Shown here one piece after another: positions 11,120-40,600 of a stretch of DNA of 64,000 bases (position 1 is the stretch's first letter; each line of letters starts with the position of its first letter). Source of the stretch: Anarhynchus alexandrinus (taxonomy: Eukaryota; Chordata; Aves; Charadriiformes; Charadriidae); assembly GCA_008711295.1 (NCBI GenBank), contig VUYV01000333.1:404512-468511 (forward strand), given 5' to 3'. The position numbers were made by a program, and so were the translations under genes. The notes under the pieces were generated by a model that saw only the letters and a program-made list of their open reading frames with translations, searched no databases and had not been told where the DNA came from.

Positions 11120-13080
11120 AGCAGGTACATTAAAATTACTTTATTACTAAAATATTTTTACATTTAGTAAAGATAACCACCCTGCAAACACCATGCTTCT
11201 GCTCCTCCTGAAAAAGGAAGCGCATAGGTAGGTTGAAGACAACCAGCTAAGTAACTACGTTTGTCCTAGTAGCTTGTAAGTAGGCAGATGTGTTCACATT
11301 ATCGTCATCCAGTCTTGTTTGGGCTGCATTTAGAAACTGGGATCCCTGTATAATTCAACAGCTGCATCAGTAACACAGTTTTAGAAAAACCTATTTATAG
11401 AAATTTCTCCCCCCTGGTTTCCAATAAAACTGTACAACGGGTCCAGGAACAACTGTTCACCAGCTATTACAGTTAGATTTCCCATTAAACAACCAGGACA
11501 AAGTCCGTCCTGAGTTTTCTCCACTGTGAAGATACATTTCTCTTCTCACTTACGCAGAAGCGAAGCAGGAGCGAGTCCTCCGGCACTGCAGGAGTTGCGG
11601 CAGCGTCACACCCGGGACGGGACTTGGGCCCCACAGGTCCCAGTGCGGTTCCTGTACTTGCATATACAGAGGAGGATCGAGGCGGAGCACCCGTGGGTCT
11701 CTTCGTATCCCGCTCTTTTAAACTCTATGAAACCAACAGGTATTTAACAAAAAAACCCAAACCAAACCAAACACAAAAGGAAAGAGAAACCCCCTCAGCT
11801 GACTGTGCAGAGCGGGTAAGGTCAGCCAGATTTTGCCTAAAAACATAAAGCAGCTGTTTGCTTTGTTGAAATGGTATTTAGACAGAACCAACTTTCCACT
11901 CCACAGCTTTGTGCGGAGATGCTGAGCACCACGGACCATCACGGGCTCCTGCCCGGCGGGGGGCACTCTCAAAACAGGGACTCTGCCCCCAAAGTACCCG
12001 ATCGCGCGACACCCGGGGTCACAGTAAAAGTCAGACCTTGATACACTATTAAACCAAATTTGTACATATAAAAATAATTGTACAGAGGAAGTATTTCCAG
12101 CAGAATACAATCTTTAAACATTCAAAAGAATATACAAAACTAATTAAAAGTAGCCTTCTGTACTTCAGTGTGTGGTATGATTAAATACATCCAACACGGA
12201 GGGTGCGTGAAGACATCGCATCAGCATAGCGACATACTGGTGGTATTGGTTATAACAAAATACTTCAGCTACCAGAATGGAAGAGGAATTCACAAAAAAA
12301 AAAAAAAGGATAAAAACCAAAGCCTGAAAACCGTAACAAAAACACAGAAACAAAATGAAAATGTACTAAAATTTAATCATTCATAAAAGCTGTAATTTAA
12401 TCTGTGACAGTAAAACACAAGAAGCAATATTAGAGTTGGTTTAGTATATTATATATTTTTGCTTTTAAAGCCATAGAAATCAGTTATCCCAGTTTTTTTC
12501 CTATAAAAGACCCATTTTTCCAAAGCATTATGCACAAACATTTTTAATTAGAATACAATGGCAGAATGAAAATAATGATATTCCATAACTTTTAAATATA
12601 AAATGAAGTCAATGACTCAAAAAAGTTATTTGTTGCAGTGAGTTCAAAGGGAAATTTCAGGTAATATATATCTATAGTTGTAGATATAAAATATAATGGT
12701 GGAATATTTTTAGTGCTTTATGGGGAGAAATTATGATAAAAGGGTCAATATGAAATTTTAATTATAGTAGCAATATCTAACATTTGAAATGCATCCATGC
12801 TCCTTTGTATAATCATACGCTAGAGTCAATTATATTTATTTTCACATCTGTTAACTGCTATTGCAAAGGAGGAGTATTATTGTCTTAAATTTCCAAGAGA
12901 TATACACAGAGCAATTTCTTTTTCCAGGGACTGTGTGCAAACCATTTTAAGATCTAAATTCTTCTCAGAGTATATAAAAACAGGAGAAGCTTCTTCAGAT
13001 ATGTTATTAATTTCCATAAGGTTTTGAAGTCGGGAACGCTGGCACTTTCCATTTAGGCAACAGTTCTTCATTCCTGCAAT
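11120..13080 (-). other. RAP1A: RAP1A terminal exon, 3' UTR
   Basis: The acceptor AG at 13082-13081 follows a very long T-rich tract (minus strand), and the exon begins ATTGCAGGAATGAAG. The preceding exon stops at a donor 29 nt beyond the stop codon, so this exon is expected to carry almost all of the 3' UTR. I recall mammalian RAP1A 3' UTR starting with a closely similar sequence, which supports the join. The block is AT-rich to about 12180, then more mixed. A 65-codon open frame at its start (12877-13071) is probably chance. The end is set by the AATAAA at 11145-11140. An earlier AATAAA near 12834-12840 could give a shorter form. Confidence 0.8.
11140..11145 (-). terminator. Polyadenylation signal AATAAA, distal
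   Basis: TTTATT on the plus strand reads AATAAA on the minus strand, in the context TAATAAAGTAATTTT. It is the last strong signal before the sequence changes character, so it is the likely distal end of RAP1A, with cleavage around 11115-11130. Inferred from sequence only. Confidence 0.55.
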
Positions 13081-15157
13081 CTAGAAAAAGGGAAAAAAAA
13101 AAAAAAAAANGGATGCTTCTCATCCTGCCTCATCCTGCCCACGAGACGAATGGTCTCCAAAGGCCCGAGAGCTTCCCCAGACAACGGCCCGCACCCAGCC
13201 TGGTGGAAACGGGCAGCTCTTCAGCTTATCTCCCGCCAGCACTGGGGTTTGTTCCTACCGTCCTCGAGTTCGGAGGTACAGAAAGAAAAGAGACTCTGGA
13301 AACCGTAACTCTAAGAAACAAGTTCTGGGTTTATCCTGACTGCAGCAGGGCAGGGCCAGCGGCCACCACCCTGTCGCTCCGCGGTGATAACGCCAGTGCC
13401 TGTCCAACTCCTCTGCTTCACCAGACAGGCGGCCTTCAAGTGGATTTTGAATTCAGCAACGGATGAACAATTTATGGGAGTGGGATTTCATCTTTTATAT
13501 GTCTGAGACACTCAAAGTCCTATGAGCTGGAGACCTCCCTGAGCCCGATTCCAGCTGTAACAACAGGCAACGAATTGGGAAGAGATTTACAAAGAATGGG
13601 AGGGACACTGCAAAGTATTTTGAGCATCTAGAGCAGATCTGGGGGCACGGGTAGAAGTCAATGTTGTGAGAAGTCTCATCAGTAACTGACTGAATGCAGA
13701 AACTCCTTCAGCAGCTGCTGCTGTCTCAGTGCTACGCGGCCGCTGACGCCGGGCTCTGCGGCGCGGGACCCCGGGCAGGAGGGCGAGGGCAGAGCCACGC
13801 CGACCCGGCAGGGAGCACGTCCTCCGTGAAGTCACCCTGGCTGACACCACACTACCTGAATTCAGATATATCCCCCGAGGAACAGGAAAAGCCACTTGAG
13901 ATGTACTCTTCAATTTCTTTTCCTAAAGCCATTGTTTCCCAAAACCCTAAGCTATCATTTTCTGGCGTTCAAAGCTCAGGGTAAGAGACTCATCACTCAG
14001 TAAAGGACAAGTCATCAGAAGCCAGGTTAACTGCATAGCTCCACTTATCCCACTCGGTCACACCTAGGCTGCATACGTGGCCATCTACAGCATGAACGTC
14101 AGACCCGGCAGAAGGCAGAGCCACCTGTCTTCAGGAATTCACCCCTGAAATCCTGCTATGACCAGGAGTTTGTTTCAAACTGTGTCGAGAAGGGCACTTG
14201 AGTTGCTTTGCCCTCTCCACCGCCCCTATTTATGAAGCTGAAGAACAGAACACGGAGATTCTGGTGGGTCACAGAAAAGATCAGAAGTTGGCAGCCTGTG
14301 CAGCCGCGGATTACACAGGCACCGGCGCAGCCCGAGCGCTGCGCTGAGTTCATTCCTGCCCTGCGGCGCTCACAGCCTGACCGTGCTGAGTGCTACAAGC
14401 GCCACGCGGGACGACCTGCCTGCTTTCTGACCGTTTCTAACGTCCTGGCGTCGAGAGGGGCCATTTACACCGCAGCCGCCCTGTCCCCGCAGAGTGCCGT
14501 GCAGCACACTGTGTGTAACACACCAACAGCTCACGGGGCAGCCCAGGTGGTATTTCTGTCCAAAACCTGAAGCTACAGAAATGCTGTTTTCTTTCAGGAG
14601 TGCGATAGAACATCTGTAAGCACACAGAGTGCCCTGCCAAGATACACAGGAAGATTATTTATAGCTATGTCCAACCTTGGGGTGGTTTTTTGGTTTTCAT
14701 TTTTGTTTTGGGGTTTTTTTTGGTGGGCAGCTTTTTATTTCTGTGCCGTTGAAATCCATGTCCCACCCAAACCAATTTGCAACTGTCCCCATAGCACCTA
14801 GGACTGAGACAGCAGCTGCGACAGTAACACAAATTACATAGATGCTACCAAATTTCAGAAGAGGATAAAAAGGAAGCAAAACTGAGCCATGGTGGCTCAG
14901 AGCACGGTGTCGCAAGACAGAGAGAGAACCTGCAAGAGTAAAAGGGAAGCTCCTGCTCTGTCGCACTCATCAACCCAACCAAAAGGAGAAGGGGGAGAAG
15001 CAGATATTTCTCTGCCAGGTCAGTCAGTAAAACTGTCTTTTTTTAAGAAGTCCAACAAATGCAGAATTTTATATTTGGAAGCAGACAGAAGGAAGAGGAG
15101 CTCTGTTGGGAGCAGCACATGGTCCTGAGCTGCGGGTGGAATTCAGACGCCTCTTAC
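13081..15157 (-). other. RAP1A: RAP1A 3' UTR intron
   Basis: An intron of 2077 nt, GT...AG on the minus strand, lies after the stop codon. It holds no supported gene. Next to the acceptor is an A run on the plus strand (13093-13109) and a single undetermined base at 13110, so the length of the polypyrimidine tract is uncertain. Another AATAAA-like signal (minus, near 14735) could serve a transcript that reads past the donor. Confidence 0.75.
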
Positions 15158-15186
15158 CTGGCTCAGAGCTGCTGCACGATGGGAGT

Positions 15187-30611
<15,425 letters not shown>

Positions 30612-30638
30612 GGTGTGGTCTGTTCAAATAGCGACGAT

Positions 30639-33600
30639 CTGGAAAGCAGGAAAAAAGCCGACAGTTAAGAGTGTACCTGCACACACAAACTTATGACAGT
30701 GTCTTCTGAAAGCAGCAGCACGCTCCCCTTCTCCAAACTCTCCCGAGGACAAAAACCTCTTTAGTAACAGCTATGGTTTTTATTTTTCCACCTGGGCACT
30801 CGGGTTCAGATGGCCGCTCCGACAGCCCCAGTTGATCCGAGATGCCCAAAGCCGGACCTGCGAGCCTGCGGGTGCTCGGAGAGGAAGACGACGAGGATGA
30901 GGATGAATACACCATGGTACAACGACAGCGCAGCCACAGGCGCCCGCTCCCGCTGCACCGGGTAGCACAAGCTCTGGCTGCCTGTCCTCTGCATTCTCAG
31001 CATTTTACAGCACAAACCAGTGGGTATTGGACAAGAAAGCTTGATCAGAAAGATGCAAGTGGAGCGGTTGACTTCTCCCACCCACCCCCAGCAGGGAAGG
31101 CTTTAGGTCAGTATTTTCTCTCTGGAAAAGGTCAGGCCTCACGCAGGGCTGCCAAGGCAGAGCCTCCCCGCGCGCCCAAGCGAGGGCTCTGCCTTTTTAT
31201 GGAAATCTTGCAACTCCCTCAACTCGCTACGCAGCACCAGAAAACTTCTCATTCTCACCGAGATTCCCCGACAAATAAGGCAAATGACAACGCCGGTGAT
31301 AAACATTTTACACTATGTTTACATTATAAGCCAGGCTGGGCTGTCCCTATCGACGGAGCTCAAGCAAACAATGACCTCAGCAGCTAATTATCTTCTCCCT
31401 CTTCCCCCAGCAAGATAGCGCGTTCTTCCCAAGTAAGGCTTCAGAAACACGAGCGCTACGAGGCTGGGCAAGCTGCATTTCCCAACGGCATTTCAAACTA
31501 ACGCTGCCACAGGATTTATGGGTTCACTGGCTACAGTTTGAGGATTGCTTTAAGAATAAAAATGTATTCCAAATAGTTTGATAGAGAAATGCGTCACCTT
31601 GTCGACTACCGCTAACAACAGTCTGCGACGAACAGGGATCGTATTTTTAGCTTTGCAACTGTGGACAACTCCCCAACAATCTGTGTCTCAAGTTTATAAC
31701 ATAATGAAATTGGGACAGGTTTTTTTTCTATCATTTGAATTCCCAAGGGGAAACTGTGACACACAGAGTGCAGAGGAAACCCACGTGCTGCCGCGCAGCC
31801 ACAGCCAGTCCCCGCCGGAGCCGCGTCGGCGCTGGCAGCTAAACGCCTTACTGCAGACACTGCCCAAACATCCCACTTTTAACCCTCACCCCTCAACCAC
31901 ATTTTGACTGTAAAACATACTGCGACACAAGTACAGGTTAAACCAAAATTTAAAAAATCCCACATGCAGCTGGAGAGAGGCATACAAATTCTGCGGCCAG
32001 TTTAACACAACTTTAGGCTCATTTTTAAGTCAGAAGAACAGAAATAGAGGGCTCTGCAGTCACGCAGCCCTTCCCTCGCCCAGGCCGAAGAGGGGGGATA
32101 AAGGTGAAGTCAGCAGCAGCAGCCCATACTTTTAAGCACCTTGGGGAGGTTTTTCTTCAACTCTTGAAACCTATATGAGCTGCAGTTGCTTAACTTCATA
32201 GAAATCGTGAAACTAAGTCAAACTGAGAGGGATTTTCCAGAATGGTAACTTTGAATACCTAAAAGCAGAGCAAGTAATGTCTATGAACTCTCGTACACTG
32301 ACATTTTTCGTTAAAATTCTGGCAGCTGTAAGCTCTTCTGCTTGAAAATTTCCCCAAGAAGTAACATTCACTTCCTTTTTTTTTTTTTTTTTTTTTTTTT
32401 CAAAATCATGATATTGGATGGGAAGGAGAGGGGAATTCCAATTGGTAATGATTTCCCCCTTGATAATCCTTAGAAATTAAAAGGCGATGCATTTTTAATA
32501 AAGCATAAATGCAACTTATTGATCCAGGTTGTCTTCATCTTCCGACAGTTCCACAGTCTGTTCCACCCAAGAAAAGCCAGAAAGCAATCAAGCGAAGGGT
32601 TAAATTTAGCTGTGAACTCTTTCACTTCTTATTTATAGTAAAAATACTTGTGGGAAAGTTTCAGCTGGGAGCAGTACAAGACTAACTTCTCATTTCTTCT
32701 CTACAGTATTTGCTGATTATTTTTCTTTTCAGGTGCAACAGGAAACCAAGATCCTGAAACGCATGAGCCTTATTACTGTAAACCCCACACGCCTTAATTA
32801 TCTTGTAGCTCTTTCACAAGTATGTTAATGTTATCTGTTTATACAACATGAATAGAGTGCTCAAGAAATTACTATGCCGCATCCTAGCCAACTTTTCATT
32901 TGGCAACTGCTTATGCCCACCTAAATACAGTCAGACACAGCAGCATTCATTTCCATCCAGAGCTCTGGGTAGCAGAGTCGCATGCTGTGAAGCAATGGCT
33001 ACGTTTCAAAAAGGAATGAAGTTATGGGTGTTAAGCGTTTCTTTCGAGTCAAGAAAAGAATATGACCACGAAGCGGTGTAAAAAAATAACTTTTAGTGTT
33101 GTTATAAGTGTTGTGAAACTGGTCTCATTAGTTCTGAGCGCTGTGGTGAAAAATAAAGCAAAAGCTGCACGTGTCCCCTTGTTCGTGCTCCCTCTTCCCA
33201 TATACACACAGGCACTTAGTGACGGCAGGACAACCGTGGGGCACAGAGCACACCTCATCTCAACGAGCCCCTCACTGCGCTGAGCGGCAGATCCCCTCCA
33301 ACCCACCCTGTCACACCCTCCGACCTGCCCAGAACCTCTACAGCCACTTTAAATACACAGCGATAAGTTAGTATTCAGTTTTCATCTATAATAATGAAGA
33401 AACTTTGCTTCTACACTGCAAAACGCCTGACAACGCAGGATTAATCTCTTCTATTCTTTAACAGGAGCGTCTCTTTGCTGCTGCTACTGTCACCAACACT
33501 GCCTGGGAAGTGACAAAAACAGATATTCAGCTGTTCACAGCGTCAGCCCCGAGATGCCCAGCTCCTTCCCGAAGGAAGAGCGAAGGGCCCTACCCTGTGA

Positions 33601-34629
33601 ACTGATGGAGAGGCAAAGAAAAGATGCAGGGTATTTGTTTTCATACACAGAAATGAAAGGCAGCGCAGGCAGGACGGCAGAAGGATCGCTGAGGGACCAG
33701 CAGATGGATGCAAAGGCAGATGAAGCTGTAACCTGAAACGTGGCTCCGAGCACACCTGCGTGTTCACTCAGCCGAGCACTCACGCAGTGCCGTGACTGCA
33801 CGAACCATCTTTCGCCCTGTCGCAACCGAGTGGCCGAATCGGGGCAGAGAGCAGCAAAACTCTCGGGGTATTTCCCAACCAGCGGAAGGAGCCGGGCAGA
33901 GGCTGCGGGGAGGGCAACGTGGGGAGAACGGTCGAGGCCCTTCAGGAGATAACCCTGATGCAAAAACTAGCTGCTCCTGTGACAAAAGTTTCACCGGATC
34001 ATCAAGAAGTTTATAATTTGGGTGGTGGGGAGAGAGAAGCATGAACAGAGCAAACACAGCACAGAGTGGGTGCAAGAACGTCACGCTAACCTGAAACGTG
34101 ACGTGCGCCCTGTGAAATGCAAATGCCCAAATACAATCTTATCCCTCTGAAGAAGGCAGTTTGTATTTATTAGTTTCTCCTTCCTGCTCCAAACGCTGAC
34201 GGAGCACAGGAGGCGCAGATACGCTGCTCAGCGCGAGGACGACTGGTAAGAGCACGTGACCTGACGGTTTTGCATAACTTGATGAAACGTTGGCCATAAC
34301 TGATGACACAATCTCCATCAAGTAAGATGATAACAAAGACTTAAAAAAATAAAAATCAAAGCAGACACATTCTTGACTCAGCCTTAGAAAGAAAAACTGT
34401 GGACTGTAATCATAGATTTTTATTTTGTACAATAGCAGCAGACATCAGGAAAGACAGAACACAAAACTTCAGGGTTTCTTCTCCTCACTACAGGAAACAA
34501 GATGCAGGCAATTTTTTATTTTAAATGATGCATTATACACTTATCAATTCTCAAATTTCCGCAACTGCCAATGTTTTCACAGTTAGCAATTTCATTTGAA
34601 ATATATTGAGAACATTAAAAAACTCATAC
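30639..34629 (-). other. RAP1A: RAP1A intron between the 63-nt UTR exon and the start-codon exon
   Basis: 3991 nt. It contains the poly(T) run and possible retroposed fossil near 32367-32628. No other feature is supported. Confidence 0.75.
32367..32628 (-). mobile_element. Possible small retroposed fossil with poly(A)
   Basis: On the minus strand a block of about 220 bases ends in 25 A residues (plus-strand T run 32376-32400). An 8-base direct repeat TTCACTTC flanks it at 32367-32374 and 32621-32628, as a target-site duplication would. The body contains a short frame ending in an acidic stretch and TAA, which I do not recognise. An 8-base repeat can arise by chance, so this stays tentative. 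Confidence 0.3.
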
Positions 34630-34692
34630 CTTGGCATAAAAGATCTGTCATCAGTCTTAGCAGCCCTACTGAAGGTTTTTCCCTATAAGGGA
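34630..34692 (-). other. RAP1A: RAP1A non-coding 5' UTR exon (63 nt)
   Basis: On the minus strand a 13-base T tract leads to CAG (AG at 34694-34693). A 63-base block follows, ending GCCAAG and then a donor GTATGAG at 34629-34623. Size, strong acceptor and position 4 kb upstream of the start-codon exon fit a spliced leader exon. There is no long open frame through it into the coding exon and none is expected. The identity of the exon is inferred; transcript reads would settle it. Confidence 0.75.
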
Positions 34693-37600
34693 CTGAAAAA
34701 AAAAAAAGGAAGAATTAATCATTTTTCAAATGACAGCGTACGCAAGTGTTAAATCTTCTCTTTATGATTTCAAACCAAAATACACCTGTTACAAATCTTG
34801 CTCTTTGCTTTATCAATGGAGCTCTACATAATTTCTGAATACTTGAATCAAATTAGCTTAAAAACAAGAACTCCAGCACAAGTTAACCTCGTGTCCAGGA
34901 CAGTGAAGGACTGGGGGGGTCAGGTGGAGGCCAGTGGCAAAACACAATTTCTACTTGATTACGTCATTAAACGATGCTGTAAAAACTGGACTTGCAGTTA
35001 AGGTAAACCATAGGAAGATGACCCAAAATTGAACTTTCTTAGGTTAAAAAGTTAAAATCAAGCTCACAACCGTAAAGTTCACATTTCTGTGTAATACAGG
35101 ACTGCACTGGCTTTCGGAAGCGAGAAGTAAAACTTGTCCCTGTGCTACGCAGCTCCTGGAGCCGCGGCAGCTCAGCCAGCCAGTCCCTCACGTTCAGTGA
35201 CGAAGCTGAGACCGGAGTAACCACGGCTGCCGAGTCTCACTTTCCAAAGCCACAGCGCATCCACCGCGCTGCTCGGGGCGGCTGGGCCAGACCCGGACAA
35301 GCTGCGAAGCCAAATCGCTCCGTCACACCGACCCCGGCACGGGCTGCGCAGAACCGCCGCAGCGCGGGATGGTGCTCCGGCTGGGTCCTCCTCACCTCCC
35401 GTCGGCGCAGGCGAGGGCTGCTCACCCTGCCGCCCCGTTGGATTGACGTTTCATTTAAGAGCACAGGTTACTTGCTGTTTTGGGAGTTCTTCCCCCCCCC
35501 CCTTTCTTTTTTAAATGAAAATTTCAAGTTCCTGATTTTTGTCTACCAGATTTGGTAGCAATAAAATCCAGTCCACAGGCATGGAAGGAAAAGATTGCCA
35601 TCACAGGGAGAAATACTTCTCTCTTCTTATGCACTGTTTTCAAATTATTATCTAAAAAGCTTGTCTGTTGTTTTCTTTACATCAATTTTTACTGTATTTA
35701 TGCAAAGTTGCCACTTCTGTCCACAATCCCCTGTACCTGTTATTTGATGACTGCACTTGCAAAAAGTTCACGTACATTTCCAAAGTCTCACTTTTTCCCT
35801 TTCCTCTGGCAATGCCTTCTACCTCGATACCATGGATTTCATCCCCAGATACATACGGACAGCTATCCTCTCTCAATTTCTGACTGTTCATCATTCAGCT
35901 AACCCAGGGGTGAGAATTTTAAAGAACAGTTCAACGACCAACTCCTATTGAAAGTCAGCAGGATCCGAGCTCCCACATCCCTTCTCCCAACTTCCTTGGA
36001 ACTCCCTTCCCGCCGCCTTCACACCTGCAGCACGCCGTGCCTGCGCCGGCGTGGGAAAGCATCACCCCAGGCACCCGGGGAAATGTGTTTGTGAAGAACA
36101 AGCTACAGATAACAGAGCAGCAAAGATATTGAAAAACTGAGTCAGTACTAAATCAGTCAGGAGGCCTCGGCTGGTCTGAGAGGCGAGGGGGAGGCAGGGC
36201 CGAGCGGGAGCATCTGTCCCTCCGCAGCTCCCACTCGCTGCGGTGAAGCCGCCCGGACAGGCGCTGGTGTTACGCAGCAGCTGAAGCGGGGCTGGGAATG
36301 GCACCGAGGGCACCGGCCGGGCTCCCACCGCGCGCTGAGCACACGTCCGATAGGTAGGTTTAAATGGGCACAGACACTTTTTAACACATTAACAGACTCC
36401 ATCCATTCTGACAAACTGGATCAATCAAACCCTCACCCAAAACCCGGCTGCTATGGATCTCCAAGCGCTCAGGAGCTTCCTGCACTCTCCAGGCTCTTTC
36501 TTCCTCTCCCCCAGTTTGCTTTTCCCACAAGAAAAAGATAACTTTCTTCTGCAGGAGATGGGCGCTGCTTAAGTCAAATCACCATGTTCCTATTGAACAT
36601 CTCCCAAATACACTCTACACAAAACTTCCCTTACAAAAGACAAACTGGGGTCAGCCTAAACCTGTTTGAGGTTGTATCAAGTTTGCAATGCATTTTAAGA
36701 GCTGAAAACACAGTGCTTTCTACTGCAAAGAACACAGGAGAAAAAGCCAGCTGTGTTTAGAGCAGCCCAGCGACCCTGAGTGATCACCACGGGGAGAAAC
36801 CACCACTTAACCGCTCACACTCAGCACTGCTGCGGTAAAATCCAGTGACTGCTCCAACACCTACAAAGTAAAATTATTTTACAGAATCCATCACGTTTCT
36901 TTCCTGTAAGAAACACACCGTGCCTGTGCGACCAGGCTGTGCCTCCCCGCGGGGAGGCTGCACCGCACGGCAGTGCCAGGCAGTCTCACTGCACGCAGGA
37001 AACGGAAGCATCAGGCACCGATGCTATCGGCATCTCTCTGAACCAAATCCGGCATCCTGCCCCGTACCTCTCCAGCCCACGCAGGAGCCCTGCCGTGCCC
37101 TCGCTCCTTCCCCCAGCCATCCCGGTGGCCCCACGCCACAGTGGGACAGAGGGGGACAGGCTGTCCTCCCGGCCCTGCCCGGCACAGACATCACACATGT
37201 GACACTACCTGAGGGGTATCCACAAGCCATGCAAAAAGAAAGGGGCAGAGGAGAGAGAGTGGAGATGCACCCAGACAGGGGACGTAGCATCTCGCCAGTC
37301 CTTGAGAACAGGACAAGTCCCAGTGCCACTGTCCCCCTGCCCCAATAACCCTGCTGGCTCCTTGTCCACGGGTTTTAAAAGATCATGATTCCTGCAGTAT
37401 CACAATCCTCTGTTCGGTAAGGCAGAACTTCAGCAGCAGTGATACTTCAAACAGTAATCATACCCGTGGCTACCCCCTGCTGCCACGACAGACGAGGGGT
37501 CCTCTCTCTGCCTTCAGCCTCTTCCAGGTTCAGCTCCAGCTACACCAAACCCTCTACGCACAACAAAACCCTACAGCTGCGTCTCTCTCCGGATTTGGAG

Positions 37601-40600
37601 TAGCAGACCAACATCCACAAATAAGCTTGCTGAGCAAGTGCTGTATTGCAGGAAGCCTCCTATTCTGTTTTTCCCGGTTCCGGCTCCCCCAGCCCTGACC
37701 GGGGTGGAAACCAGCGCCCGCCTGCCCCAATCCTGCGCAGACTCACCCCAGCATCGACGGGCAGCCCCCGCCTTCCCGCGAGAGCCCAGGCAGGAGCCTC
37801 CCGGCCCGCTCGCAGGCTTTGGCCACCCAAGTAAAGAGATGGAAGACGAGGTGGTAATTCCCGATCCGACACGCTCGCCCTGCGCTGCCAGAGCTCTGGG
37901 GACATGGCGAGACAAGCCCTTGGAGAGTGTCCCCGGTCCTTCAGCCCCAGATGAGACGGCCTGGCTTTACGTGGCTACTTGCTCTTCCCAAGAGCATTTC
38001 TGAAAGCTTCCAAGGGATAAGAGCAGCACTTGTTTCCCTTTTAATGCTAGAATCATAGGAAGTTTAAATGAAAACCCAGTAATTTGGTTTTTTGAAAACA
38101 CTTTTTTTTTTTAGCAGCTCTGCATCCAGCACCCCAGAGCCATGGGCATGCGCCACCTTAGAGCCACAGAAATCAAAATGTTTTAGAAACAGATAATTAA
38201 GCTGTCATAATCCTTGTCAAATATTTTCCCAAATATAATAGGAAGCGAGTCTACAGCAAAGCAGCATTCATTCAGGCAGCTCCTGCTGCACACATTCGCT
38301 TGGATCCAGTTTGTACAGACCTGAAAATAGGGATTTTTAGTGAAAGTGCTGACAGTGTCTCAGGTACAGGACTGAAGACGGATGACAACTCACCAACAGA
38401 GACTGCATTTTCACTCAAGAAGCACAAGGCACAGCCCTAGTTTAAAAAAGGGTGAGAGAAAAGGAACAGAAAACAGCGTGGCCCAGAACGCGCGCACCAA
38501 ACCACAAGCGTCGGTTCCTCGAGCCGGCGTGAGACGGCCTCGCTCGGCGCAGCTGCGGCAGCCACCGGCACTCGCAGCCTCACACCAATTTTCCTCTCTT
38601 GCTGCTCCCCGGGAAGATGCACCGTGGCGTCCCCGGGATGGAGGGGAAGGGAGCAAACACCACTCACCCGCCTTTAGGGAAGAGAAACGAGAATAACCTC
38701 CTCCTGAGCGCCGGTTTGCTCATCACCCACACCTCCCTTTTTCTAGAGGTCTGATTTTCACAGGTGGAAACCAAAACATTTAACATTTTCAAGGGGAAAG
38801 GTGCTGTCAGCATGTTACAGATTTGGGAGAGAAACGCGCAGACGTGCACGTGAGCTCCGGCCCCTCCGTCCCGGGCTGGTGGTGCCTCCCCGTCGGGCAT
38901 CGCCTGCCCGGCTCCCCGCGAGAGGGGCAGAGCCTCGGGACGTTACAGCCACACGGCTCGGCTATTTTTACCCTGCCAGGTAAATACTGAATCATGGCTA
39001 CTATAAACAAACCTGTTTAATTTTGAACTTGTAAATGTTCCTCATGCCATTTTTTTAAGTTACTATAAACTAGGCCATGAAAAGAGGTGGATTTTTTTTT
39101 TAAAAACATTGCTTAATGCTCCACCAAAATCCCTTCATTACTCACAGCCGTGTTTGCAAAACAAACTCAAATCCAGCACTTCTGCAAAGGAGAGATTTAC
39201 GACGATCAAAATCACACTAAAACTGACAAATCCCCTCTACAAGAAAAAAACCCTCCAACATACAGACAGAACGATCCAGCAGCGCAGGCTGGAAATGCGG
39301 GACCCGGGGCTCTACCCCGGCTCCACCGAGGACCGGCACTTGCCAAATCGTGGGCTGCCAGTGGCACCGCGCCGGTGCGGCCGCCCAGCTCCGGCACCAC
39401 CGAACGACAGCTCCACTCACCGTCTGCTCCCTAATTAGTTATTTGTTATACACCATGTTCTTAGATATTAAATTACTCAATGAAGTTGAAAGCACATTAA
39501 ATACTTCCCTAATATTAATCAAAGCTGTCAACAATTACGCAATTGTTACACACGAGCTATGGAAACATGTGGGGAAGAGGGATGGAGGATCACAAATGAA
39601 AGGGTGTTTGTCTGCAAATTGCACAATTAATTAACAGAGAGCTCTCCTAAAAAGTAAGGAGACAAACACTGCCATAGACATACCCTGTTAGTTAGCATGG
39701 AATTTATTAAATAATAAAAATCACTGCCATGGACTCGCTTGCCAAGTCCCTTCCCCAAGGCAGCCAACCTCCCTGTCTTTAGGGTACCCAGAAAACCTCC
39801 TGCACCTTGCCCGAGGCCATCAGCGTCACAAAAATGAGAGTGGGGCGGGGGGAAGACAAGGCTAAGCAGAAAGCAGGACTTCAGCGTGACTTTAAAGTAC
39901 AATTTCACAAAATTCCATTCACACAATCTTCAGACTGCCTCTATTTTACTGCTTATTTTCACTGTGGTATCTGACACCCAAGTAAATGTATTTTACATAT
40001 TAACTTTATATAATAGCATACATACTTTATACATCATGGCAGGAATCTCACCCTTAATTTTACAATTTTAACAGTAAAAACATTACCGTTTCCACTGACT
40101 GCTTTCAGCATCAAATCAAAGACAAATCAAGGCAGCAAGTGTCTAACTGACTGTATGCACAGTCACGTTGTCGGATGAGTCCCTACCCAACTGCCGCGCG
40201 TTCCCGATGCTGCGCTGGACCTCCAGTCCCTCTAGCTTTATAAGCTTTTGCTCTCCTGAATTTAATGCAGGCCAAAACCTGAGTTATTTCTTGTAAAAAC
40301 AAGGAAAACATTTTGGTTCCAGGCAGGAATTTACATTGTCTAATCAACCTATTTTATACTTCGGTAACTTCAGGATTAGAAAACAGGTGATTTTGGACAT
40401 TCAGAAACACACGTACTCCTCGGGGGAAGCCTAAGCACCGAAGCAACTCATAAGTGAATTCCAACTCCCTACAATACGACTCGAGAGTTGAATCTAATCC
40501 TGAAGCGCTACTGTGCTAAAAAGCATTTTAGTAAGGCAACTACAAACGGAACTCACTGTGATTAGTGAAAAGTGCAACAATGTTTCAATATTGTAACATT

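Noticed and set aside
12877..13071. 65-residue minus-strand frame that looks protein-like and follows a good acceptor
   Set aside because: It lies after the RAP1A stop in the 3' UTR exon. The exon joins the last coding exon downstream of TAG, so it would not be translated in the normal mRNA.
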